Shown: positions 31,269-37,396 of the stretch, one piece after another
Layout: every line of letters begins with the position of its first letter
Position numbering within the stretch: the first letter of the stretch is position 1
Origin: CAYHGV01 sp964356135
GTDB lineage: Bacteria; Hydrothermota; Tepidihabitantia; CAYHGV01
Direction of reading: 5' to 3'
NCBI GenBank assembly: GCA_964356135.1
Contig: CAYHGV010000018.1
Span: 1 to 37,396, forward strand
DNA: 37,396 nt
The notes under the pieces: model-generated
Told to the model about the DNA's origin: nothing
Databases searched by the model: none
Seen by the model: only the letters and a program-made list of their open reading frames with translations
Made by a program: the position numbers and the translations under genes

Positions 31269-33770
31269 ATGAACTGGTGGAACCGATTTCTAAAATGGGT
31301 TGAGCGCACAATCGTTGAACCGATTGAAGGAACAAAGCTGCACCCGTTCTGGTGGGCACTCATCTTCTACTGTGCGGTTACGTTACGCTTTATCTTGGAG
31401 AGCATCTACGAATCCCGCCACCTGCTGGGTGGAAGTTCGGTTCTGGTTACTGCTCTGGAAGAAACTCTGTTTGAGTTTCCCCTCTTCTTTTTTGTTCTCA
31501 TCCTGTGTCTCGTCCTGCTCGTTCATGGCTTGACCCGAGAACGGATCGGACGGATAACGAAGATGTTCATTACATTTTCGTTTATCATGGCGCTGGTGCC
31601 GATAATCGACCATTTCTTTCGGCCTGCGGGTTATTCCATCTACTATCCGGCAACGTTCCGAGAATTTCTCGACCAGATTCGCTACATGTTCAGTTTAAAT
31701 TTCATCCAATCGCCCGGAGTTTCATCTCCCGGTATGAAACTGGAAATCTGGGGTGCGGCTGTGCTCATCGGATTCTACATCATAATGAAAACCCGAACCA
31801 TCTGGAAGATTGTGATTGGATTTATTGCCACCTCCAGTATGGTTGTCGCTATCGTCTGGTTGCCGACAATTTTTTCTTTCCTGACGACAATCTTCCACCC
31901 CCAGATTAAGGGGAACGCAGGTCTCGCCTACAGTTATGTTTATAAAGAAACCGGGCTCATTACTTCTGAACCCCGACGGTATGCATTTGTCTTTTTTATT
32001 GTCGCTTTAGTCCTCATCCCCCTCTGGTTCCGGTTTTATAACCGAGAAAAATTTCGTGCGCTCTGGCGTGATATCCGCTGGACCGAAGCCCTGGCGGTTA
32101 TGGTTCTCATCCCGCTTGGATTACTGGTCAGTTGGAACCAACTCAAACCCGCCTATTACTTCGCGTTCCAGAATCCGCTTGATTTTCTTGTCATCGTCGG
32201 TTTGGCACTTCTCGGTCTGTTGGTCTATCAGGGCGGCTGGTTATTAAACCGGTTCTTCGAACCGGCTCCACCACCAACCCTCAGCCATCAGGATTTAAAA
32301 CAACTGTCAGCCGGATTTCTTATCATCGGACTGTTACTGGCGCTCTGTATCAGTTATTCGGCATTCTTTTCAACAATTATCTTGTATATAATCGGTGCGC
32401 TCTACATCCTCCCGCCCATACGGCTGAAGCGGTTTTGGCCGCTGAACTCGATTCTTCGGGGAACTATTGCCTTGATGGCAGTCATGACCGGTTTTACGGT
32501 CATCGGGGGAGAACGGAGCTTCCTCATCTTTTCTCCCCAGCTTGCCTGGTTACTTATTGTAACCATAACGATGATGGATCAAACCCGCTTCCGGTTTCCC
32601 CTTACCCGTGCTCAATTCGATTCCCCCGTAGCGCTCTTCGGAGAACGCTGGGGCAGCCGGTTGCTCTCCGCGTTCATTCTCGTCGGCTATCTCATTCCGC
32701 CTTTGCTGCTCGGCTATCCGTTGCTCTATTTCGCTGCCGTTCCGCTCGGTTTGCTCGGAGCAATTTTTATCCACGTCCGCCCGATTAAAAATGGTCTGCT
32801 CTACGGTCTGCACGGAATATTCCTGGCGATACTGTTTTTCTTTATCGTCAGCCGCGGACTGGTGCTTGACCCGAAGCTCCGGCGCGCAACCGAAGCCCTC
32901 GGTCACTACCTGAGCGGCGAAGTCTATCTTCTGCGCAACGACAATGTCAATGCCGCGCTGGAGTACCAGGCGGCTGAGGATTTGGGCTTGCAGGACCAAT
33001 GGCTCTACTACCGGTGGGGAAGCGTCGAGCTCTACAACAACCGGAGCGAATCGGCAATAACCCATCTCCGGAAGGCAACAAACTATCCCCGGCTGTCGCC
33101 CGACCCCTCGACCGTGTTGGCTTTGGGCTATGCTTTACTGAAAGCCGACAATCCCGAAGGTGAGAAGGTATATCGCCGGGCGATCGAACTCGGCTCGTTC
33201 CCGGGAGAATGCTACCATCAGTTAGGCGTCCAGTATCGGCGCACCGGTCAGTTGCAACCGGCGGCGTGGGCGCTCGAGAACAGCATCCGACTGGGCGAAC
33301 ACCGTGCCGACAGCTGGCGCCAACTGGGTGATGTTGCCCGCGATGAGTTAAAGGTTACTGCGGCGGAAGAATGCTACCTTCAATCTCTCAAGCACGACCC
33401 CAACCAGCTCACCACCTACCTTCATCTGGGTGCCCTCTATTTTTACGAGAACAAGCTCGACACCGCCTTAAAAGTCTATCAACAAGCAACAACAATCGCC
33501 CCCAACGACCCAGTACTTCGCAACAACCTCGGCCTGGTCTATGCTCAACTCGGCTGGTTCCAACTGGCAGGACAAGAGTTTCTCAACGCCATCGAGCTTA
33601 AATTTGACTTTCTCGAAACATATGATAATCTGTCGCTGCTGCTCTATCAGATGGGAAAACTGCCTGAGGCGGTCGAGGTTTTACAACGAGCACTGGAGAT
33701 TGACCCCCAGCACCAACTCTCCTTAGATTCGCTGCCAACCTGGCGTCCGAGATTACAGAACCGACTCTAA
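31269..33770 (+). CDS. Polytopic membrane protein (degenerate UbiA-like region) fused to C-terminal TPR domain
   Basis: 833 residues. Residues ~25-255 contain about six membrane helices of no recognised family. Residues ~270-530 add about nine helices with UbiA-prenyltransferase-like landmarks: GGWLLNRFFE (322-331) where the NDxxD motif would be, followed by a PPPTLSHQDLKQL loop, then ALYILPPIRLKR (377-388), and MMDQTRFRF (435-443) plus LFGERWGSRLL in the position of the second Asp motif. The catalytic Asp clusters are mostly lost (N-R-x-x-E; one Asp kept at 437), so activity is doubtful. Residues ~545-833 are TPR repeats (for example AALEYQAAEDLGLQDQW, TALKVYQQATTIAPNDP, EAVEVLQRALEIDPQHQ), expected to bind a partner. 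ATG 31269 abuts the upstream stop. Confidence 0.65.
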   Translation: MNWWNRFLKWVERTIVEPIEGTKLHPFWWALIFYCAVTLRFILESIYESRHLLGGSSVLVTALEETLFEFPLFFFVLILCLVLLVHGLTRERIGRITKMFITFSFIMALVPIIDHFFRPAGYSIYYPATFREFLDQIRYMFSLNFIQSPGVSSPGMKLEIWGAAVLIGFYIIMKTRTIWKIVIGFIATSSMVVAIVWLPTIFSFLTTIFHPQIKGNAGLAYSYVYKETGLITSEPRRYAFVFFIVALVLIPLWFRFYNREKFRALWRDIRWTEALAVMVLIPLGLLVSWNQLKPAYYFAFQNPLDFLVIVGLALLGLLVYQGGWLLNRFFEPAPPPTLSHQDLKQLSAGFLIIGLLLALCISYSAFFSTIILYIIGALYILPPIRLKRFWPLNSILRGTIALMAVMTGFTVIGGERSFLIFSPQLAWLLIVTITMMDQTRFRFPLTRAQFDSPVALFGERWGSRLLSAFILVGYLIPPLLLGYPLLYFAAVPLGLLGAIFIHVRPIKNGLLYGLHGIFLAILFFFIVSRGLVLDPKLRRATEALGHYLSGEVYLLRNDNVNAALEYQAAEDLGLQDQWLYYRWGSVELYNNRSESAITHLRKATNYPRLSPDPSTVLALGYALLKADNPEGEKVYRRAIELGSFPGECYHQLGVQYRRTGQLQPAAWALENSIRLGEHRADSWRQLGDVARDELKVTAAEECYLQSLKHDPNQLTTYLHLGALYFYENKLDTALKVYQQATTIAPNDPVLRNNLGLVYAQLGWFQLAGQEFLNAIELKFDFLETYDNLSLLLYQMGKLPEAVEVLQRALEIDPQHQLSLDSLPTWRPRLQNRL

Positions 33771-33884
33771 TCGTGTAAAAACTTTACCGCCGCGACGATT
33801 TTTTCAGGTAAAACCAGTAAAGAAAAAATTTGCATCCCCCCACCATCCTCTCCTCAACCATGACGGTTCAAAGAACCGAGAACG

Positions 33885-35534
33885 TTAGAGCATCACTACT
33901 TTCGTCGTTCTTGAACCTCCGCCGGTTTCGAGAATCAAAAAATAGATACCGGCATTCGATCGCCTGCCGGCATTGTCGGTTCCATCCCAGATAACCGTGT
34001 GATTTCCTGCCGGCTTGAAGCCACGAACCAGGGTTCGTGTCACCTGACCGGTGATCGTAACGACCGTGAGCCGGAGATGCCCAGGCGCATCGAGCTGAAA
34101 AATAATAGTAACGGAATTTCGGAAAAACGTTGAAGACAATTCCAAACCCGGGCGGTGTATCGTCGCGTGCTCACGAACCGCAGTATGATATTTTTCTATT
34201 GGATCGCCGGGCGTCAAATCCCTGCCGGCAAAACCGGGATAGTCAGGAGGATAACGCCAGATTTTGAAAACCGAGTTGTTTGTTACCGGATCTCCCTGGT
34301 AGACGGGACCATTAATGTTTACCGGGTTAATGTAGCGCCATACCACCTCACCTGCTGGGGTTACCTCAAAAAATGTTCCACGCAAACCGTCGCAAATCAA
34401 AGTATTGCCATTGGGAAGCCGTTGGGCACCGCTAAAGAGTGGGGAAAAAAATTCCTGAGAAAAGGTACAGTAGGTCCAGATCGGTTCTTGTGGACCGTAG
34501 GGCAACCCGCCGGTGTAGTTCCCGTTTCCATCGACCGGAGGAACAATCTCATCGACCGACGAGTAGCTGCGCGTTTCGCTATCGCCATTGTTGAATATCA
34601 GTATATTGAGCCCGGATGCAACCCAATTGCCATCGTGTGGGAAGAACAGCATTCGGTCATTTTTATCTCCATAGTCGTATATCTCGGGATTACCCCAGCG
34701 ATACAGAAGGTCACCGCCTTTACCATATCTACCGCCGGTGTGACTTCGAGCTTCCGCGGTGGTGGTCGAGTGATCGATAACCCAGATCTCACTGAAGGAA
34801 CGACTGGTGAGCAAAATCTGGTCGAATTCCGGGTCGTAGGCAATGGTATTAAGATGATTCCAATCGCTAATAATTTCAGGGGCGTAATTGAGATTAATCA
34901 GTTCGGGGTGTTCTCGGACGATCCCATAGTTGTCCTTGGTTGAATCAAAATCCTGAACCAGGTGGTCCCACACATGCCATTCCCATACGATCGTTCCGCC
35001 GGTCTCGCCCACCGGTTGAATCTCGACAAGATGATCCGGCCACAGACCGCCAGGAGGCATAAGCACAGGATTACGTCCCGCTGCAATTACTTCGGCTGTA
35101 TCCTTACGTTCCCAGGCGATCATCAGCACATTGCCATTTGGTAGAATCCCTATGTCGTGATGCGCATGATGTTCAAGGTTTGAGTACTCGTAGTGCCACA
35201 CCACAGTACCGTCCCAGTCGAGTTTGTCCACCCCTCCACCCCATTGGTTGGAGAAACTTTCACTGTCAGAACTTACAATACTGCGATACAGGTAGCCATC
35301 GCGACCAAGATAGACTGGCATTCCTTGCAATCGATCGCCCTTCCAAGAATGGACCAGTAAACCTTCGTTATTGATAAGATAGGTCATGCCAGTATAGCTT
35401 ATGGGGGCAAACAAAGTATAACCGATAAACGAATCTGCTGTATTCAACATCAAACCGACGGTTCGCTCCTGGGCGTGCGTGAAACCGGCAGCCAGAGAAA
35501 AACCGAGAGAGAGCAGAAAAAATTTCTTTGTCAG
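33885..35534 (-). CDS. Arylsulfotransferase-family (ASST) secreted protein, CTG start
   Basis: 549 residues when read from CTG at 35534; the first ATG/TTG-type start in frame (35453) would remove the signal peptide. From CTG the product begins (M)TKKFFLLSLGFSLAAGFTHA and then QERTVGLMLN, closely matching its upstream paralog, which has the same total length. GGAGG (35541-35545) is 6 nt before the CTG. The body is an ASST-type propeller: LEHHAHHDIGILPNGNVLMI, WEWHVWDHLVQDFD, DWNHLNTIAYDPEFDQILLT, WVIDHSTT, FFPHDGNW and QRLPNGNTLICDG, with conserved His residues typical of aryl-sulfate sulfotransferases that move sulfate between phenols. The C-terminus (VIWDGTDNAGRRSNAGIYFL) is the sorting-type domain. 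Sulfotransfer is a family-level inference. It is second gene of a tandem pair. Confidence 0.8.
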   Translation of the reverse strand: MTKKFFLLSLGFSLAAGFTHAQERTVGLMLNTADSFIGYTLFAPISYTGMTYLINNEGLLVHSWKGDRLQGMPVYLGRDGYLYRSIVSSDSESFSNQWGGGVDKLDWDGTVVWHYEYSNLEHHAHHDIGILPNGNVLMIAWERKDTAEVIAAGRNPVLMPPGGLWPDHLVEIQPVGETGGTIVWEWHVWDHLVQDFDSTKDNYGIVREHPELINLNYAPEIISDWNHLNTIAYDPEFDQILLTSRSFSEIWVIDHSTTTAEARSHTGGRYGKGGDLLYRWGNPEIYDYGDKNDRMLFFPHDGNWVASGLNILIFNNGDSETRSYSSVDEIVPPVDGNGNYTGGLPYGPQEPIWTYCTFSQEFFSPLFSGAQRLPNGNTLICDGLRGTFFEVTPAGEVVWRYINPVNINGPVYQGDPVTNNSVFKIWRYPPDYPGFAGRDLTPGDPIEKYHTAVREHATIHRPGLELSSTFFRNSVTIIFQLDAPGHLRLTVVTITGQVTRTLVRGFKPAGNHTVIWDGTDNAGRRSNAGIYFLILETGGGSRTTKVVML

Positions 35535-35545
35535 TCTACTCCTCC
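35532..35545 (-). promoter_or_regulatory. Shine-Dalgarno and CTG start of the second ASST gene
   Basis: Minus strand: GGAGGAG (35539-35545), then TAGA, then CTG (35532-35534). No ATG, GTG or TTG occurs in frame between the upstream TAA (35553-35555) and the signal-peptide core, so CTG is the only reasonable initiator unless the base is a sequencing error for ATG. Confidence 0.65.
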
Positions 35546-35581
35546 AGTTGCTTTAAAAATCTCCCAGCCGGCAGGCTCCTG

Positions 35582-37231
35582 CTACCGGACGAGAACTATC
35601 CGTTTTTGCAAATAAGTCCCGCCTGAATGGAATCTGCAGAAATAAACACCGGCGCTTACCTGCTGCCCGGAGTTATCGGTGCCGTTCCAGCGAATTTGAT
35701 AAGAACCGGCAGGCTTTACCGCATCGACCAGCGTTCTGACTTCCTGACCGAGCGCATTGTAGAGTTTAATCTGGACCTGTCCCGGCAAAGCAACCTGGTA
35801 GGAAATGGTTGCTGAGTGGCTGGAGATACTCGGATACAACTTCAGGTCAGACCTGTATACGACTTTCGTCTCCTCGACACCCAGCTCGATCGGACCCTTC
35901 GGAATTAAATCTTTGCCTGCAAAACCCGGATAATCAGGAGAGTAAAAATGAATCTTGGCGCCGTTATTACTAATTTTATCACCTTGATGTACGGGACCAT
36001 TCGGCGAAACCGGATTGATGTAGAGCCAAACTATCTCTCCATCAGAAGTCACCTGATAGAATTTACCGTTAAACGGGTGGCCGAAACTGGTGTTGCCGTT
36101 AGGCAGGCGCTGGACTCTTCCCGCGTGGACCATCGGGGCGAAATAATCCGCCGGGTTCGGTGCCGACCAGGTCCAGACCAGTTCTTCCGGTCCCCATCTG
36201 GGAGGAGTGAAAAGATAGTTCCCCTGTTCGTCAACCGGAGGAATGATCTCATCGATGGATGAGTAACCTCGTGTTGCGCCGTTATTGAGCCACAAGAAAT
36301 TACCGGCTCCCGGATACCCCTCAGGGATAACGCTTCCCATGTGGATGATGGAATTCTTTTGGTCATCGGCAGTTCCCTGACCATAGAGTTGGGGATTACC
36401 CCACCGGTAGAGTAAATCGCCGCCTTTGCCGTAAGTGCCGCCGGTGTGCCCTCGTGCTTCCTCGATGATAGTCGAGTGGTCTATGATGTACAGCTCGCTC
36501 GTCATATAACTGCAAAGAAGAATCTGTTCGAACTTCGGATTGTAATACACTGTATTTAAATGCGGCCAGTCGAATTTCGGCGAACCCGAATTGATGTCCA
36601 AAAGTTCGGGGTGGTCAGCGACGACACCGTAGTTGTCCTTGGTTGCGTCAAAATCCTGTATCAGGTGATCCCAGAAGTGCCACTCCCATACGACATTGAA
36701 GCTTGAATCACTCACCGGTTGGACCTCAATCAGGTAATCTACAAAGATAGTGCCGTTCAGCAACTGGTCGATGTTTATACCTGCCTGGGCGCATTCGAGA
36801 GAATCCTTAAGCTCACCTGCGAGAATTAAAATGTTGCCGTTGGGTAGCAGGTCAAAGTCGTGCTCAAGACTATAATTATACTCAGCGCCACCGTAAACAT
36901 AGTGCCACAGAACATTGCCGTCCCAATCAACCTTCTCGATTCCAGAAAGGGCCGGAGCATCTTCCGGTCGAGCGAAAGATCGATACAGATACCCGTCCGG
37001 CCCAAGCAAAGGTGTCCCAAGCCCCTGAATAACGGTGCTTGACCAGGAGTGCACCAGCATGCCTTCGTTATCTATAAGGTAAGTAGTTGGAGACGCAAAA
37101 CCGTTAAACAACAGATAGCCATTATACGCACCCGGCTCATTTATCATCAATCCTACGGTTCGTTCCTGGGCTTGGGTTGTCATAGCGGTTAAAACCAATG
37201 TTGCTACCACCAATAAAACTTTTCTGTTCAT
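35582..37231 (-). CDS. Arylsulfotransferase-family (ASST) secreted protein
   Basis: 549 residues, paralog of the adjacent downstream gene along its whole length. Signal peptide 1-21 (MNRKVLLVVATLVLTAMTTQA), then QERTVGLMINEPGAYNGYLL. ASST landmarks: LEHDFDLLPNGNILILAGE, WEWHFWDHLIQDFDATKDNY, DWPHLNTVYYNPKFEQILLC, YIIDHSTI, QRLPNGNTSFGHPFNGKF. Where the paralog has HHAHHD and FFPHDGNW this one has SLEHDF and IIHMGSV, so some putative catalytic His residues differ between copies. C-terminal sorting-type domain from about residue 470 (IRWNGTDNSGQQVSAGVYFC). ATG 37231 is preceded by AGGAGG (37237-37242). It is first gene of the pair, 47 bp upstream of the other. Confidence 0.85.
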   Translation of the reverse strand: MNRKVLLVVATLVLTAMTTQAQERTVGLMINEPGAYNGYLLFNGFASPTTYLIDNEGMLVHSWSSTVIQGLGTPLLGPDGYLYRSFARPEDAPALSGIEKVDWDGNVLWHYVYGGAEYNYSLEHDFDLLPNGNILILAGELKDSLECAQAGINIDQLLNGTIFVDYLIEVQPVSDSSFNVVWEWHFWDHLIQDFDATKDNYGVVADHPELLDINSGSPKFDWPHLNTVYYNPKFEQILLCSYMTSELYIIDHSTIIEEARGHTGGTYGKGGDLLYRWGNPQLYGQGTADDQKNSIIHMGSVIPEGYPGAGNFLWLNNGATRGYSSIDEIIPPVDEQGNYLFTPPRWGPEELVWTWSAPNPADYFAPMVHAGRVQRLPNGNTSFGHPFNGKFYQVTSDGEIVWLYINPVSPNGPVHQGDKISNNGAKIHFYSPDYPGFAGKDLIPKGPIELGVEETKVVYRSDLKLYPSISSHSATISYQVALPGQVQIKLYNALGQEVRTLVDAVKPAGSYQIRWNGTDNSGQQVSAGVYFCRFHSGGTYLQKRIVLVR

Positions 37232-37304
37232 ACTAACCTCCTTAAGGTTTATTTAGATTTCTTCGTTACCCTTTTCCCACCATTCATTACTCCAAACAAA
37301 ATAA

Positions 37305-37332
37305 ATAATAGCCCTGATTATTATCTTGTCAA
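37305..37332 (-). promoter_or_regulatory. Promoter of the tandem ASST genes
   Basis: Minus-strand TTGACA (37327-37332), 16-bp spacer, TATTAT (37305-37310; 5 of 6), about 74 nt before the ATG at 37231. Confidence 0.65.
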
Positions 37333-37365
37333 GAAAAAAATGCTTGCGTGGTTATAATTTTTAGT

Positions 37366-37396
37366 ATGGGTATTAGATCTGATGATTTAGAGATGG
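37366..37396 (+). CDS. Possible start of a divergent gene running off the window
   Basis: ATG at 37366 opens ten sense codons to the window end (MGIRSDDLEM). A consensus TATAAT (37353-37358) ends 7 nt before the ATG, the same geometry as the two leaderless genes here, but no TTGACA is present at the right distance and the frame is too short to judge. Confidence 0.25.
   Translation, partial: MGIRSDDLEM

Overview
The window reads as one chromosomal segment of an uncultured, Gram-negative-type bacterium. It has an Omp85/BamA gene, at least one further outer-membrane barrel candidate, lipoproteins, and six exported proteins ending in the same ~75-residue C-terminal domain of the FlgD-Ig / type 9 'type A sorting domain' kind. 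That mix, mid-range GC, and many secreted beta-helix and beta-propeller proteins are typical of candidate phyla such as WOR-3/Stahlbacteria or other FCB-like lineages. This placement is an inference from gene style, not a phylogeny. No rRNA, tRNA, CRISPR array, transposase, prophage or recognisable defence system was seen.

Layout. 1-4178 (minus): an HtrA/DegP protease, an RpoD-type sigma factor 11 bp downstream, then a gluzincin peptidase with a TolB-like propeller. The peptidase frame is interrupted by an in-frame TGA at 70-72 and stays open to the window edge. 4472-8673 (plus): three exported proteins (an SGNH-like lipoprotein with an Ig domain, a parallel beta-helix protein, a propeller-like protein). 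9064-11735 (plus): tldD-tldE. 11959-14678 (plus): alr, a DUF1844 gene, a Cys-rich coiled-coil gene and a lipoprotein, tightly packed. 14715-20270 (minus): a ZIP transporter, then bamA and clpC, with bamA starting 1-2 nt after clpC ends. 20611-25072 (plus): a large beta-helix protein and an outer-membrane barrel candidate. 25296-28742 (minus): a 1148-residue secreted protein with the strongest expression signals in the window. 29400-33770 (plus): an LVIVD propeller protein and a membrane protein that looks like a degenerate UbiA-type domain fused to TPRs. 33885-37231 (minus): two tandem paralogous arylsulfotransferase-family proteins.

Regulation. Eleven intergenic sites have an exact TTGACA -35, and in each a plausible -10 lies 16 bp away (consensus TATAAT at 28996-29001). 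At tldD and at the barrel gene at 23579 the -10 ends 6-7 nt before the ATG and there is no Shine-Dalgarno, so both transcripts are probably leaderless. Most other genes have a strong AGGAGG-type site. One arylsulfotransferase gene appears to start at CTG.

Repeats. The intergenic regions carry small dispersed repeats: a nested inverted repeat present as a 108-bp copy (8904-9011) and an expanded, inverted 371-bp copy (23149-23519); a 21-bp TCCGCCA/TGGCGGA palindrome in three copies; a 'CACGAAAG' repeat; and an ATGCGAAGCA-N6-GAGCGT repeat that is intergenic at 11835 but sits in frame inside a sorting domain at 7038-7091. I found no single large novel system. The items most worth following up are the leaderless promoters, the CTG start, the in-frame repeat insertion, the UbiA-like/TPR fusion and the interrupted peptidase.
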